64,000 nucleotides of DNA from Flavobacterium sp. TAB 87 (GCF_001529295.1 NZ_LLWK01000037.1:62001-126000); one strand, 5' to 3'. Counted from the first letter of the stretch, positions 26,147 to 37,243 are shown. The notes: generated by a model from the sequence alone, not told the origin. A program made the numbers and translations.

Positions 26147-27469
26147 ATGGCCATTACTAACAAGAACCAATTGCGCAAAACATTAGGGCTAAGTTTTAAT
26201 ATTGCGATGCTAATTGGCGGAACTATTGGAGTTGGAATTTTAAGAACTCCTGGAACAATAGCCGGTCTGTTAGAAAACTATTGGCTTATTATTGCTTCGT
26301 GGGTTTTTGGCGGAATATTTGTTTTAATTGGTGCTAACTCCTACGCAGAACTAGCGACCATGTTGCCTAAAGCCGGAGGTTCCTACAATTACATCAAAAG
26401 AGCTTTTGGTGAGTATGCTGGTTTTTTGTCTGGCTGGTTTGATTATATAACCAATGCAATTCCGCCAGCGTTTTATTGCATTGTCATTAGCGAATATCTT
26501 ATTATTTTATTTCCTCAACTGTACAATTATTCGGCTGAAATCTCGATTGCGCTATTACTAATTTTTGTTCTAATACATTTGAGTGGTGTAAAAAATGGTA
26601 GCTCTATTCAAAAGATAACAAGTTTTATAAAAGTTATTTGTTTTGTCGCTTTGGTTATCGCTTGTTTCTTGTATTCTGGTGCTAAGCTTCCTCCTATCCA
26701 AAAAGACAATTCTTTTTTTCAAATTGGATTACTGTTTGGGTTATTTAAATCATTACAACTCATCATCGGCACCTACAATGGTTGGAATAATGTTTGCTTT
26801 TTTGCAGAAGAAAACGACAACCCAAGTAAAGATATTCCGCGTTCTTTATATAGTGGTATTATACTAGTAATCGCGATTTATACTTTATTAAATATTGCTT
26901 TTTTTTATGTTTTACCAGTAGAGACTTTAGCAGAATCAAACCTTGCTGCTGGAGATGTAGCTAATATTATATTTGGAAAAAAAGAGGCAATAATTGTCAC
27001 TGTAATTTCTATTTTTTCTCTGCTGAGTATCTTAAATGCTTTTATGATGATTCCTCCACGAATTTTATACGGATTAAGTAGAGATGGTTTTTTTACTACA
27101 AAAGGGACGTTAGTTAATAAAGGCGGAACGCCAATTGTGGCTCTTTTAGTTTCATCTTTATTTAGTTTGTGTCTGATTTTTATCGGTTCTTTTGAAGTTT
27201 TATTTTCATTTGCTGCCTTTACTTCTATAATTGTTTGGCTATTAGCTTACTTCTCTCTTTTGAAATTAAGAACTAAAGAACCCAATTTACCGAGACCCTA
27301 TCGTTCTATTTGGTATCCATGGAGCACTATCATTGTAATTATTGTTTCTATCGCTTTATTACTCGGGTTTATTTATAGTGACACTAAAAGCTTTGTTATC
27401 ATTCTAGCAATGGTGCTTATTTCCTATCCTTTGTTTTTGATCTTAAAATCAAGAAATAGAGGAAACTAA
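26147..27469 (+). CDS. APC-superfamily amino-acid permease
   Basis: A 440-residue integral membrane transporter with about twelve hydrophobic segments. The APC signature lies at the N-terminus: LGLSFNIAMLIGGTIGVGIL, the unwound glycine-rich first helix that contacts the substrate, followed by LATMLPKAGGSYNYIKRAFG at the end of the second helix. The family imports or exchanges amino acids or related amines using proton or substrate gradients. Specificity cannot be told from sequence, and no metabolic gene is adjacent. A terminator shared with valS follows. Confidence 0.9.
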   Translation: MAITNKNQLRKTLGLSFNIAMLIGGTIGVGILRTPGTIAGLLENYWLIIASWVFGGIFVLIGANSYAELATMLPKAGGSYNYIKRAFGEYAGFLSGWFDYITNAIPPAFYCIVISEYLIILFPQLYNYSAEISIALLLIFVLIHLSGVKNGSSIQKITSFIKVICFVALVIACFLYSGAKLPPIQKDNSFFQIGLLFGLFKSLQLIIGTYNGWNNVCFFAEENDNPSKDIPRSLYSGIILVIAIYTLLNIAFFYVLPVETLAESNLAAGDVANIIFGKKEAIIVTVISIFSLLSILNAFMMIPPRILYGLSRDGFFTTKGTLVNKGGTPIVALLVSSLFSLCLIFIGSFEVLFSFAAFTSIIVWLLAYFSLLKLRTKEPNLPRPYRSIWYPWSTIIVIIVSIALLLGFIYSDTKSFVIILAMVLISYPLFLILKSRNRGN

Positions 27470-27475
27470 AAAAAG

Positions 27476-27507
27476 AAACCCGACCACTATAAAAGAGGTC
27501 GGGTTTT
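27476..27507. terminator. Bidirectional terminator
   Basis: A 10-bp stem (27476-27485 with 27497-27506) with an 11-base loop, an A-rich left flank and T on the right, between the convergent permease and valS genes. Confidence 0.88.
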
Positions 27508-27533
27508 GTATTTAAACCAATATTTTAATTTGC

Positions 27534-30167
27534 TTATTTTAATCCGGCTAAACTTTGCTCAATTGTAGCAATTTTTGCTAAAGCATCCGATTCTTTTTGT
27601 CTTTCGTTGGCCAGCACTTTTTCTGGTGCACCGGCAACAAATTTTTCATTTGCTAATTTTGATTGAACCGATTTTAAGAAACCTTGTGTGTAAATCAACT
27701 CAGCGTTCAACTTTGCAATTTCAGCGTCTACGTCAATACTTCCAGAAATCGGAATGAAATATTCGTTTGATTTTACTCTGAAAGAAAGTGCGCCATCAAC
27801 TTTATCTGCAACATATTCAAAGTTCGAAATATTTCCTAATTTTGTTACAATGGTATCAAAATAAGTCGACACCTTATCGTTATTGATTGCTTTCAACTCG
27901 ATTGCATCTTTAAAAGGTATGTTCTTGTCTTTACGAATGGTTCTAATTCCAGAAATTACTTCGATAGTCGACTCAAAATCAGCAATTAAACTGGCATTAA
28001 AAGGTTTTATTTCTGGCCAAGTAGAAACAATTAATGCTTCTTCAGCCGTTCTTACAGCAATGTGCTGCCAAATTTCTTCGGTTAAGAAAGGCATGAACGG
28101 ATGCAATAATTTTAGATTGTTTTCGAGCATCTCAATCGCCTTATCAAAAGTGATTTTATCAATGGGTTGTTGGTAAGCCGGTTTAATCATTTCTAAAAAC
28201 CAAGAGCAGAAATCGTCCCAAACCAATTTATAAATTCCCATTAAAGCTTCTGAAATTCTGTACTTTTCGAAGTTGTCTTCAATTTCAATTAAAGTTTGTT
28301 GCAATTTAGCTTCATACCATTCAACCGCTACTTTTGATGATTCTGGCTGCGGAATCGTTTCCGAAACTTCCCAGCCCTTTATCAATTTAAAGGCATTCCA
28401 TATTTTATTGGTAAATCCTTTTCCTTGGTTGCATAGTTCTTCATCAAACATAATGTCATTTCCTGCGGATGCGCTCAACAATAAACCAACACGAACTCCA
28501 TCAGCTCCAAATTTTTCGATTAAATCTAATGGATCAGGAGAGTTACCTAATGATTTAGACATTTTACGACGCTGCTTGTCGCGAACCAAACCAGTTAAAT
28601 ATACATTAGTAAATGGTTTTTTACCAGTGTATTCGTATCCTGCAATAATCATTCGCGCTACCCAGAAAAATAAAATATCTGGACCAGTTACTAAATCATT
28701 TGTGGGATAATAGTATTTAAAATCTTCGCTTTCTGGATCCATTATTCCTCCAAAAACAGACATTGGCCACAACCAAGAAGAAAACCAAGTATCTAAAGCA
28801 TCCACATCTTGTCGTAAGTCTGCAGTAGTAAGATTTGAGTTTGCCGTTTTTTCTTTAGCTATAACCAAAGCGTCTTGTATATTTTCAGCCACGACAAAAT
28901 CTTCTTTTCCATCGCCATAGAAATACGCAGGAATTTGTTGTCCCCACCACAATTGGCGAGAGATATTCCAATCGCGAATATTGTTCAGCCAGTGTGCATA
29001 GGTATTATTAAAACGTGCTGGATGTAATTTTATGGCACCATCTTCTAGTACCGATTTTATTGCAGGCTTAACTAAGTCTTCCATTTTCAAAAACCACTGA
29101 TCTGATAATCTTGGCTCGATTACCGCTTTAGTTCTTTCTGAAGTCCCTACTTTGTTTAAGTGGATCTCGGTTTTTGCCAAAGCGCCAATTTCTTCTAACT
29201 CTTTGGCTACTTCGTCACGAACTACAAAACGGTCTTTTCCTTGATAATGCAAGCCAAAACTGTTTAATGTAGCATCTTCATTAAAAATATCAACGATTTC
29301 AAGATTGTGCTTTTCTCCTAGTGCTTTATCATTCATATCGTGTGCAGGGGTCACTTTCAAACAACCTGTACCAAATTCAATATCTACATACTCATCTTCG
29401 ATAATCGGAATGATACGACCACAAATTGGCACAATTGCATTTTTGCCTTTCAAATGCACAAAACGCTCGTCGTTTGGATTGACACAAATAGCTGTGTCTC
29501 CAAAAATAGTTTCAGGACGTGTTGTTGCAATAGTTAAAAATTCTTCCGAACCTTCAATTCTATAATTCAGAAAATACAACTTCCCGTTTTGTTCTTCATA
29601 TATAACCTCTTCATCAGACAAAGTTGTTTTTGCTTCTGGATCCCAGTTTACCATACGGTATCCACGGTAAATCAATCCTTTATTATACAAATCAACAAAC
29701 GATTTAATAACAGATGCCGACATGTCAGCATCCATAGTAAACTTTGTACGTTCCCAATCGCAAGAAGCGCCTAATTTTTTAAGTTGCTCTAAAATTACAC
29801 CTCCGTACTTATCGGTCCAATCCCAAGCGTGCTTCAGAAACTCTTCACGAGTTAAGTCATTCTTGTTAATTCCTTCCGATTTTAATTTCGCTACCACTTT
29901 GGCTTCGGTCGCAATAGAGGCATGATCGGTTCCTGGAACCCAACAAGCATTAAATCCTTTTAAACGTGCTCTGCGTATTAAAACATCTTGAATGGTATTG
30001 TTTAGCATGTGTCCCATGTGTAAAACTCCCGTAACGTTTGGCGGAGGAATTACAATGGTATATGGTGTTCTATGGTCCGGTTCTGAATGGAAATAATTAT
30101 TTTTCATCCAATAGTCGTACCATTTATTCTCGATAGTTTTAGCGTCAAATTGTGCTGGAATACTCAT
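27534..30167 (-). CDS. valS: Valyl-tRNA synthetase
   Basis: An 877-residue class Ia aminoacyl-tRNA synthetase that charges tRNA-Val. The HIGH motif is in [15 protein letters not shown] and the KMSKS motif in [14 protein letters not shown]. The editing (CP1) domain lies between them, with [19 protein letters not shown] typical of ValRS. The C-terminus ends in a coiled-coil tRNA-binding arm (about the last 65 residues, ending IEQSLAGLK). The ATG at 30167 gives the normal N-terminus [10 protein letters not shown]; a TTG eight codons upstream is less likely. It is monocistronic. Confidence 0.97.
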   Translation of the reverse strand: MSIPAQFDAKTIENKWYDYWMKNNYFHSEPDHRTPYTIVIPPPNVTGVLHMGHMLNNTIQDVLIRRARLKGFNACWVPGTDHASIATEAKVVAKLKSEGINKNDLTREEFLKHAWDWTDKYGGVILEQLKKLGASCDWERTKFTMDADMSASVIKSFVDLYNKGLIYRGYRMVNWDPEAKTTLSDEEVIYEEQNGKLYFLNYRIEGSEEFLTIATTRPETIFGDTAICVNPNDERFVHLKGKNAIVPICGRIIPIIEDEYVDIEFGTGCLKVTPAHDMNDKALGEKHNLEIVDIFNEDATLNSFGLHYQGKDRFVVRDEVAKELEEIGALAKTEIHLNKVGTSERTKAVIEPRLSDQWFLKMEDLVKPAIKSVLEDGAIKLHPARFNNTYAHWLNNIRDWNISRQLWWGQQIPAYFYGDGKEDFVVAENIQDALVIAKEKTANSNLTTADLRQDVDALDTWFSSWLWPMSVFGGIMDPESEDFKYYYPTNDLVTGPDILFFWVARMIIAGYEYTGKKPFTNVYLTGLVRDKQRRKMSKSLGNSPDPLDLIEKFGADGVRVGLLLSASAGNDIMFDEELCNQGKGFTNKIWNAFKLIKGWEVSETIPQPESSKVAVEWYEAKLQQTLIEIEDNFEKYRISEALMGIYKLVWDDFCSWFLEMIKPAYQQPIDKITFDKAIEMLENNLKLLHPFMPFLTEEIWQHIAVRTAEEALIVSTWPEIKPFNASLIADFESTIEVISGIRTIRKDKNIPFKDAIELKAINNDKVSTYFDTIVTKLGNISNFEYVADKVDGALSFRVKSNEYFIPISGSIDVDAEIAKLNAELIYTQGFLKSVQSKLANEKFVAGAPEKVLANERQKESDALAKIATIEQSLAGLK

Positions 30168-30327
30168 AAAAAAGCAACGGTTTAGAACCAAAAAATATTT
30201 GGTTTGATTTTTGTAATTTATACTGTTAGCAAAAGTAAATAATTAAAGTACACTATAAAAAGAGAATTAATAAATTGTGTATTAATTAAAACAAAGTACA
30301 TTTACTAAATAACCTACAAAATTAAAA

Positions 30328-30717
30328 ATGATGAAAAAAGCAGTCACATTACTAACAATTTTACTTGTTAGCGCCATAGGATTTGCTCAAAATAATCCGA
30401 AGATTAGTTTTGCTGCCTCAGACAATACAATTGATTACGGAAAAGTGGAAAAAAGTAGAGACAACGGCATTCGTTCTTTTGAATTCACCAATACTGGAGA
30501 TGCACCTTTAATGATTACATCGGTACAATCTACTAGTGGTATAACGATTGTTTCTCATCCGTCAGTTGGAATTATGCCAGGAAAATCAAGCAAAATTGAA
30601 ATCAAGTACAATATGGCTCCCGGTCCCATTAGAAAAACTATTACGGTGGAGTCGAATGCTACAAACTGTCCCGAAGGCCGAGTAGCTTTAAAAATTAAAG
30701 GCGAAGTGGTTAACTAA
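30328..30717 (+). CDS. DUF1573 family exported protein
   Basis: A 129-residue exported protein with a signal peptide ending in GFAQ and one DUF1573 immunoglobulin-like domain. The family pattern is clear: IDYGKVEKSRDNGIRSFEF, TNTGDAPLMITSVQSTSG and PGKSSKIEIKYN. DUF1573 domains are abundant in Bacteroidota secreted proteins; the role is unknown, and they may be adhesive or structural modules. It stands alone between divergent valS and the convergent protease gene. Confidence 0.9.
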   Translation: MMKKAVTLLTILLVSAIGFAQNNPKISFAASDNTIDYGKVEKSRDNGIRSFEFTNTGDAPLMITSVQSTSGITIVSHPSVGIMPGKSSKIEIKYNMAPGPIRKTITVESNATNCPEGRVALKIKGEVVN

Positions 30718-30721
30718 AACT

Positions 30722-30754
30722 AAAAAAGCCTCTTGATAATCAAGAGGCTTTTTT
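30722..30754. terminator. Bidirectional terminator
   Basis: A 15-bp stem (30722-30736 with 30740-30754) with a 3-base loop and A/T flanks, between the convergent DUF1573 and aspartyl protease genes. Confidence 0.92.
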
Positions 30755-30759
30755 TTATT

Positions 30760-32088
30760 TTAGAGCTCATCAATTAATTCAAATTTAAATTTCAGAATTT
30801 TATTGTTCCGTTCTACTTCCATAACAATGTATTTACTCCCTTCAGATTTTAAAAGGTTGTTGATTTGTTGCAAATTAAAGCGATGAATACTTTGATTATT
30901 AATGCTTAAAATAATATCTCCTGATCGCAGTCCTACTTTCTCGGCAGAAGAATTTTTTCGAATAGAGGCTATTTCAAAAATTGGCTTTAATTTAAATTCA
31001 TACTTAAAATTAATTGTTTTACTTTTTGATTCTTCTTCTGCAACATAAGCAGCTGCAGGAGCTTTTAAACCTACAGTCTCTTTGATCCACTGCAAACCGT
31101 TGTGTTGAACGGCAATCCCGCTATGGTTGTACTGAAATGGTTTTTTAAAATTACTGTTCTTTTTCAAATACAATAATTCTTTTTGATAATCTAGTATCAC
31201 GGTAAAACGATATAAAATTTCTCCGCCGACAGAACCTACACGATCCAACACCATATTAACATTTCGCACAGAAGCTGTGTCAGGAAATGCGGTTATGGGT
31301 TTATTGAACTCAAAATCTCCAATTTTAAACTGAGCAATTTTGGCGCGATATCCTAAAACATCACCACTAAAGCCTTTACCTAAAAAATCTTCAAACTTTT
31401 TAGCAGGCAATAGTAAACTGTCATTTTGAAACAACCAAATAGCATCACTGTTACCAATGTCTATTAATAATTTTGACTTCCGCTGCCTCTCATTTACCGA
31501 AATATCTGCAATTAAATACGGCTTCGATCTTTCAATCGTAATCGGAATTTTATCAAATTTCAAGAGTTTTCTAGCTTTAACTTTTGCATCGTTAGTATAG
31601 ACATAAATCTTTCTTTTTTGATAATCGATTTCAACCACATTATCTTGAAACAATTTATAACCAATAATACCATTTACGGGAATGCCGATGTGTGCTGCCA
31701 AATTAAAAGATTGATCAAGAATGATAAAAATCGTGTGATTTTTAGACATTAAGCCGTGCGTTTCTAAAATATTGTTAGTCGATTTTAAACCCTCGATAGA
31801 TTCGTCACTACCTAAACCTTTTAATTTTATTTTTTCAGAATTAAAAAAACTGACCTCTTTTTTATCTTCTAGGCTGAACAAAATTGTTTCAACTACACCC
31901 GAATCTAATAAGAAATTAAGCTCTACTCCGTTTACTTTTATCGGAATAAAAACCAGATTATTAATTAGCTTAAAAGGAATAATAGCTTTATCTTGCTGTT
32001 TAGGCAGGATAAAATTTTCTTGTGCAACTAAAGTTGTTGTTGCTGATAATAAAAAAAAGAGACAAAAAAACGTTTTGATTTTGGTCAT
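30760..32088 (-). CDS. Retropepsin-like aspartyl protease with C-terminal PDZ domain
   Basis: A 442-residue exported protein with a signal peptide ending in LVAQ. Two retropepsin-like halves follow: the first has FIPIKVNGVELNFLLDSGVV (active-site DSG at about residue 63) and the second has LLIDIGNSDAIWLF (DIG in the corresponding place). A PDZ domain occupies about the last 80 residues, with IRKNSSAEKVGLRSGDIILS and SINNQSIHRF. The Bacteroidota family is annotated as aspartyl protease; the altered residue in the second motif leaves activity uncertain. It is probably periplasmic. It is monocistronic. Confidence 0.82.
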   Translation of the reverse strand: MTKIKTFFCLFFLLSATTTLVAQENFILPKQQDKAIIPFKLINNLVFIPIKVNGVELNFLLDSGVVETILFSLEDKKEVSFFNSEKIKLKGLGSDESIEGLKSTNNILETHGLMSKNHTIFIILDQSFNLAAHIGIPVNGIIGYKLFQDNVVEIDYQKRKIYVYTNDAKVKARKLLKFDKIPITIERSKPYLIADISVNERQRKSKLLIDIGNSDAIWLFQNDSLLLPAKKFEDFLGKGFSGDVLGYRAKIAQFKIGDFEFNKPITAFPDTASVRNVNMVLDRVGSVGGEILYRFTVILDYQKELLYLKKNSNFKKPFQYNHSGIAVQHNGLQWIKETVGLKAPAAAYVAEEESKSKTINFKYEFKLKPIFEIASIRKNSSAEKVGLRSGDIILSINNQSIHRFNLQQINNLLKSEGSKYIVMEVERNNKILKFKFELIDEL

Positions 32089-32199
32089 TTCTTATAAAAT
32101 TACTAAAAATATCACTAATTGACACAAAATTACACATATCAATAAAACTGGTGTTAATTTGGGAAAAAATACGCAAATTTGCACTTCAAAAATTCTAAA

Positions 32200-33393
32200 A
32201 TGCTAACAATTTCAAAGAAAGGCAAAAACATGCCAGAGTCGCCGATACGAAAACTTGCTCCTTACGCTGATATTGCGATAGAAAAAGGTCTTAAAGTGTA
32301 TCATTTAAATATAGGCCAACCCGATATTAAGACACCTGAAAAAGCGCTTGCTGCCATTAGAAATTTTGATGGAGATATTATTGAATACAGTCCTTCTGCA
32401 GGTTATGAAAGTTACAGACGTAAACTTGCAACTCTCTATCAATCACAAGATGTAGACGTAAATTTTGAAGATATTCTAATCACTACCGGCGGTTCAGAAG
32501 CATTGCTATTTGCATTAGCGGCTATTACAGACCCAGGCGACGAAATCATTATTCCGGAACCTTTCTACGCCAATTACAATGCTTTTGCTACATCCACAGG
32601 CGCTACCATAGTACCTTTGACTTCTTCAATTGAAAGTGGATTTGCTTTACCAAGTTTTGATACAATTGATGATTTAATTACACCGAAGACAAAAGCTATT
32701 TTAATTTGTAATCCGGGAAATCCAACTGGTTATTTGTATTCTGAAAAGGAAATGCTACAATTGGCTACTTTAGTCAAAAAATACAATTTGTTTTTAATTG
32801 CAGACGAAGTCTATCGTGAATTTACTTATGATGGTGATGTTCACCATTCTGTAATGAATTTAAAAGATGTAGAGCCCAATGTCATAATGATTGATTCCGT
32901 TTCGAAACGATACAGTATGTGTGGCGCACGTATTGGTTGTCTGGTTTCTAAAAATAAAGAAATAATTGCTACAGTTTTAAAGTTTGCGCAGGCTCGCCTA
33001 AGTCCGCCAACCATTGAGCAAATTGCTTGTGAGGCAGCGATAGACACTCCAGATGGATATTTTGAAAAAGTAGTTGATGAGTACAGACAAAGACGCAACA
33101 CGTTAATAACTGAGTTGGATAAAATTGAAGGTTTAGTCGTTACCAAGCCAAAAGGAGCTTTTTACTGTATCGTACAATTGCCAATTGACGATGCAGAACA
33201 TTTTGCAAAGTGGTTACTAGAAAGTTACGATTACAATGGAGAAACCGTGATGGTTGCTCCTGCGTCTGGATTTTATTCGACACCAGGAATGGGAATGAAT
33301 CAAATTAGGATTGCCTACGTATTGGATAGAGAGGAATTAAAAAAAGCGGTTACTGTTTTAAAAGAAGCTTTATTAGTCTACACCAAAAAGTAG
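32200..33393 (+). CDS. PLP-dependent class I/II aminotransferase (aspartate type)
   Basis: A 397-residue fold-type I aminotransferase, likely using aspartate or a related amino acid with 2-oxoglutarate. Landmarks: LNIGQPDIKTPE near the N-terminus, TTGGSEALLFAL binding the cofactor phosphate, the conserved CNPGNPTGYLYSE, the aspartate in LIADEVYREF that contacts the pyridine nitrogen, and the Schiff-base lysine in DSVSKRYSMCGARIGC. The start is the ATG at 32200, since the upstream TTG lies only 21 bases before it in a promoter-like TTTG context. It is not linked to a pathway gene here, so the exact substrate is open. Confidence 0.9.
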   Translation: MLTISKKGKNMPESPIRKLAPYADIAIEKGLKVYHLNIGQPDIKTPEKALAAIRNFDGDIIEYSPSAGYESYRRKLATLYQSQDVDVNFEDILITTGGSEALLFALAAITDPGDEIIIPEPFYANYNAFATSTGATIVPLTSSIESGFALPSFDTIDDLITPKTKAILICNPGNPTGYLYSEKEMLQLATLVKKYNLFLIADEVYREFTYDGDVHHSVMNLKDVEPNVIMIDSVSKRYSMCGARIGCLVSKNKEIIATVLKFAQARLSPPTIEQIACEAAIDTPDGYFEKVVDEYRQRRNTLITELDKIEGLVVTKPKGAFYCIVQLPIDDAEHFAKWLLESYDYNGETVMVAPASGFYSTPGMGMNQIRIAYVLDREELKKAVTVLKEALLVYTKK

Positions 33394-33410
33394 TAATTTC
33401 AAACTTATAC

Positions 33411-33445
33411 AAAGGCAATAACACTTAAAAGTTATTGCCTTTTTT
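33411..33445 (+). terminator. Terminator after the aminotransferase
   Basis: A 12-bp stem (33411-33422 with 33431-33442) with an 8-base loop and T-run, 18 bases after the stop codon. Confidence 0.9.
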
Positions 33446-33584
33446 AGCTTAGATTAAATAATCACGATAAAAAACTTATTTCAAAGCTTAAACAAGTATT
33501 AAAAGTAAATAGGGAGACTAATGTTTCCTATTAATTAATTACCTTTACAAGCTTAAAATAGATACCCACAATAATTGATTTTTA

Positions 33585-34256
33585 ATGATAAACGCTAACG
33601 ATTTTTCAGATGAAATAGGTGACAATCACATTGCCACCAACGCACAAAACCCAGTTAGAGAAGACGCTTTTGACTTATCTGATGATGAAAAAATAGAAAA
33701 AATAAAAAAAGACGTCGAAAACATTCTGCAAACTCTAGGAATGGATTTGAACGATGACAGCATTAAAGGGACTCCCAATAGAGTAGCTAAAATGTTCGTT
33801 AAAGAAATATTTGGTGGATTAAATCCGCTTAAGAAACCAAAAGCTTCTACTTTTGAAAATAATTACAAATATGGTGAAATGTTGGTAGAAAAAAACATTA
33901 CACTTTATTCAACTTGCGAGCACCATTTATTACCAATAATTGGTAGAGCTCACGTAGCTTATATCTCAAAAGGCCGCGTAATTGGACTTTCAAAAATGAA
34001 CCGAATTGTTGAACATTATAGTAAAAGACCGCAAGTTCAAGAGCGTTTAACGATGCAAATTGTTCAGGAATTACAACAAGCATTAGGTACAGAAGATGTT
34101 GCTTGTGTCATTGATGCCAAACACCTATGCGTAAATTCTAGAGGAATTAAAGACATCGAAAGTAGTACTGTTACCTCTGAATTTGGTGGTAAATTTAAAG
34201 AGGCGCAAACTAGACGTGAATTTTTAGATTATATCAAATTAGAGACGAAGTTCTAA
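33585..34256 (+). CDS. folE: GTP cyclohydrolase I
   Basis: A 223-residue type I GTP cyclohydrolase that converts GTP to 7,8-dihydroneopterin triphosphate, the first step of folate (and pterin) synthesis. The zinc ligands lie in YSTCEHHLLPI and KHLCVNSRG; GLSKMNRIVEHYSKRPQVQE and the closing SEFGGKFKE complete the active site. An N-terminal extension of about 35 acidic residues precedes the core. It is followed after 77 bases by cysS on the same strand; no folate gene is adjacent. A near-consensus TACCTTTA sits about 38 bases upstream. Confidence 0.97.
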   Translation: MINANDFSDEIGDNHIATNAQNPVREDAFDLSDDEKIEKIKKDVENILQTLGMDLNDDSIKGTPNRVAKMFVKEIFGGLNPLKKPKASTFENNYKYGEMLVEKNITLYSTCEHHLLPIIGRAHVAYISKGRVIGLSKMNRIVEHYSKRPQVQERLTMQIVQELQQALGTEDVACVIDAKHLCVNSRGIKDIESSTVTSEFGGKFKEAQTRREFLDYIKLETKF

Positions 34257-34333
34257 AAATTTACAAAACGATTATTTTTTATTCTTAGTAATCGAATCTA
34301 AACATTCGATTTAAAGTCAAACAAAACATAAAC

Positions 34334-35815
34334 ATGCCATTATATACCACTCAACACTTAAAAATATACAATTCACTGTCGGGCGAAAAAGAAGTTTTTA
34401 CTCCTGTACATGAAGGAAATATTGGAATGTATGTTTGTGGTCCCACTGTGTACAGCAATGTACACTTAGGAAATGTGCGTACGTTTATGTCTTTTGACGT
34501 AATTTTTAGATACTTCTTACATCTCGATTATAAAGTTCGTTATGTTCGCAACATTACCGACGTCGGCCATATTGTTGATGACGTAGACGAAGGTGAAGAT
34601 AAGATCGCAAAAAAAGCGCGTTTAGAGCAGTTGGAACCTATGGAAGTAGTTCAGCGATATACCGTTGACTTTCATGAAATTTTAAAAGCTTTCATTTTTT
34701 TACCTCCAAGTATTGAACCTACGGCAACTGGACATATCATAGAACAAATTGAAATCATTAAAAAAATTATAGCTACAGGAATCGGGTACGAATCTAACGG
34801 CTCGGTTTATTTTGATGTAAAAAAATACAACGAAACCAAAAAATACGGTATTTTAAGTGGACGTAATCTTGAGGATATGTTAACGAATACGCGCGATTTG
34901 GACGGTCAATCGGATAAAAAAAATCCACAAGACTTTGCTTTATGGAAAAAAGCAGAGCCGCAACATATTATGCGCTGGCCTTCGCCTTGGAGTGATGGTT
35001 TTCCTGGTTGGCACTTAGAGTGTACTGCAATGAGCACCAAATATCTTGGAAACCACTTTGACATACACGGCGGTGGATTAGATTTAAAATTTCCGCACCA
35101 CGAGTGCGAAATTGCACAAAATGAAGCTTGTACCGGTCAGACACCTGTAAATTACTGGATGCACGCTAATATGCTAACTTTAAACGGTAAAAAGATGGCG
35201 AAATCTACTGGAAATAATATTCTTCCAGGTGAGATTTTATCAGGAAAAAATTCTATTTTAAGTAAGCCATTTTCTGCCTCAGTTACTCGTTTTTTCATGC
35301 TACAAGCACATTATCGCAGCGTATTAGATTTTTCTGATGATGCGATTGTTGCAGCCGAAAAAGGATACAAACGTTTAATGGAAGCCCTTGCAACATTACC
35401 AACTATTTCTCCAACTACAGTTACCTCATTCCCATTAGCGGAATGGAAGCAAGCGTGTTACGATGCGATGAATGATGATTTTAATTCGCCGATCTTGATT
35501 GCGCAATTATTTGATGCCGTTAGATATATCAATTTGCTAAATGAAGGCAAAGAAACGATAACTGCTGACGATTTAGCGGACTTCACCAAAACCATACATG
35601 CTTTTGTTTTTGATGTCTTGGGATTGAAAGATGAAAAAGCATCCGATGCAACAACTGACAAATTAGAAGGAATGGTTGACATGCTTATCGGGATGCGAAA
35701 TCAAGCTCGATCAGATAAAAACTTTGCTCTTTCTGACCAAATTAGAGATCAATTGATTGGCTTAGGAATTCAATTAAAAGACGGTAAAGAAGGAACTACA
35801 TTTAGCGTTAACTAA
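34334..35815 (+). CDS. cysS: Cysteinyl-tRNA synthetase
   Basis: A 493-residue class Ia synthetase that charges tRNA-Cys. The HIGH-type motif is in [15 protein letters not shown] and the KMSKS-type motif in [11 protein letters not shown]. Zinc ligands include the Cys in MYVCGPTV and the cluster in [10 protein letters not shown] and [12 protein letters not shown]. The anticodon-binding DALR helices fill the C-terminus. Length is as expected. It precedes yidD by about 55 bases. Confidence 0.97.
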   Translation: MPLYTTQHLKIYNSLSGEKEVFTPVHEGNIGMYVCGPTVYSNVHLGNVRTFMSFDVIFRYFLHLDYKVRYVRNITDVGHIVDDVDEGEDKIAKKARLEQLEPMEVVQRYTVDFHEILKAFIFLPPSIEPTATGHIIEQIEIIKKIIATGIGYESNGSVYFDVKKYNETKKYGILSGRNLEDMLTNTRDLDGQSDKKNPQDFALWKKAEPQHIMRWPSPWSDGFPGWHLECTAMSTKYLGNHFDIHGGGLDLKFPHHECEIAQNEACTGQTPVNYWMHANMLTLNGKKMAKSTGNNILPGEILSGKNSILSKPFSASVTRFFMLQAHYRSVLDFSDDAIVAAEKGYKRLMEALATLPTISPTTVTSFPLAEWKQACYDAMNDDFNSPILIAQLFDAVRYINLLNEGKETITADDLADFTKTIHAFVFDVLGLKDEKASDATTDKLEGMVDMLIGMRNQARSDKNFALSDQIRDQLIGLGIQLKDGKEGTTFSVN

Positions 35816-35869
35816 TTTCGCTTTATTCAGTTAGACCAATAAAGTTTGATTGCATTAGCTATTGATAGA

Positions 35870-36142
35870 ATGAAAACCGAACACTCTCCTTTTATGGTAT
35901 CAAAAATTCTAATTTATCCCTTTGTACTATTGGTGCGTTTTTACCAAGTCGCTATTTCTCCTTTTACACCTTCGGTCTGTCGCTTCGAGCCTACTTGTTC
36001 TAGTTATATGATTGGCGCTTTACAAAACCATGGTTTGTTTTACGGTGGTTATTTAGGACTCAAACGAATTGTTCGCTGCAATCCTTGGGGCGGAAAAGGG
36101 TATGACCCCGTTCCAGAGAAACAGGCAGATTCAAAAGATTAA
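35870..36142 (+). CDS. yidD: Membrane protein insertion efficiency factor
   Basis: A YidD protein of 90 residues, which assists YidC-dependent membrane insertion. The family core is present: [20 protein letters not shown] followed by [12 protein letters not shown] and [17 protein letters not shown], with its conserved cysteines. An amphipathic or membrane-associated N-terminal helix ([13 protein letters not shown]) is typical. I use the ATG at 35870; a second ATG at 35891 is the alternative and would be nearer the average family length. The gene lies between cysS and lgt, which also acts at the membrane. Confidence 0.92.
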   Translation: MKTEHSPFMVSKILIYPFVLLVRFYQVAISPFTPSVCRFEPTCSSYMIGALQNHGLFYGGYLGLKRIVRCNPWGGKGYDPVPEKQADSKD

Positions 36143-36207
36143 CTTTATTTAACGATATTCTTTATTTTAAAGTTCTATTTTTACAATACAATAAAATATT
36201 TTACTTA

Positions 36208-37137
36208 ATGAATACAGCTTTACACATGGTTTGGAACCCTTCTGAAGGAATAGATTTAGGCTTTTTTATGATTCGCTACTACAGCCTAATGTTTGTAATC
36301 GCGTTTGGACTAGGGTGGTACATTATGAAGCAGATATTTGTTCGAGAAGGCGAATCGGTTGAAAAATTAGACTCGCTCTTCATTTGGTCTGTTCTAGCCA
36401 CCTTAATTGGAGCTCGTTTAGGTCATGTCTTTTTTTATGATTGGGAATACTTTAGAAATAACATTGCGGAAATCTTCTTACCCTTCCGCTTCTCACCAAA
36501 GTTTGAATTTACTGGATACCAAGGATTAGCGAGCCATGGAGCTGCCATTTCTGTAATTGTTGCAATGTATTATTTTAGTAAAAAAATATTGAAACGCCCT
36601 TTACTGTGGATTCTAGATCGCATTGTAATCCCTGTTTCAAGTGGAGCTGTTTTTGTTCGTTTGGGAAATTTCTTTAACTCTGAAATTATAGGAAAACAAA
36701 CAGATTCGGTATTTGGAATTCGATTTTTACACGATCAATTTAATCCAAGCGAAGCAGTCAATGCTACTCAGATTCCAAATCCTAAGGCGGCTTATAGTGC
36801 CATAGCTAATGATCCGAAATTCTTTTCGCTATTAGAACAAGTGCCAGCAAAACATCCGACACAATTGTATGAAGCATTTTGTTATATTTTTGTATTCGCT
36901 CTGTTATTTTTTCTATACTGGAAAACTAATATCAGACAAAAATCAGGATTTTTATTTGGTTTGTTTTTAGTGTTATTATTTGTCGTTCGATTCATAGTTG
37001 AATTTGTAAAAGAAAGTCAAGGCGGATTTGAGAATGAATTAGGCATATTCTCGACAGGACAATGGCTAAGCATCCCGTTTATTATTGTAGGTATCTACTT
37101 TATGATTCGCGCTAATAACGTTCCTAGAGACCTTTAA
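36208..37137 (+). CDS. lgt: Prolipoprotein diacylglyceryl transferase
   Basis: A 309-residue integral membrane enzyme that transfers diacylglycerol from phosphatidylglycerol to the lipobox cysteine of prolipoproteins, the first step of lipoprotein maturation. The Lgt signature is in VRLGNFFNSEIIG. IRYYSLMFVIAF at the first membrane helix, GARLGHVFFYDW, GLASHGAAIS and HPTQLYEAF near the catalytic core are all conserved. About seven membrane helices are visible. It would act on several lipoproteins encoded in this window, such as SodC and the META protein. A terminator follows. Confidence 0.96.
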   Translation: MNTALHMVWNPSEGIDLGFFMIRYYSLMFVIAFGLGWYIMKQIFVREGESVEKLDSLFIWSVLATLIGARLGHVFFYDWEYFRNNIAEIFLPFRFSPKFEFTGYQGLASHGAAISVIVAMYYFSKKILKRPLLWILDRIVIPVSSGAVFVRLGNFFNSEIIGKQTDSVFGIRFLHDQFNPSEAVNATQIPNPKAAYSAIANDPKFFSLLEQVPAKHPTQLYEAFCYIFVFALLFFLYWKTNIRQKSGFLFGLFLVLLFVVRFIVEFVKESQGGFENELGIFSTGQWLSIPFIIVGIYFMIRANNVPRDL

Positions 37138-37166
37138 TCAAGCATTAAACACTACTATTAATATAG

Positions 37167-37203
37167 AAATCCGAAACCGTTTATAAGTGGTTTCGGATTT
37201 TTT
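37167..37203 (+). terminator. Terminator after lgt
   Basis: A 12-bp stem (37167-37178 with 37189-37200) with a 10-base loop and following T, 30 bases after the lgt stop. Confidence 0.88.
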
Positions 37204-37243
37204 ACGTCTAATTGGCATTGTATAATTATCGTTTTAAAGATTA

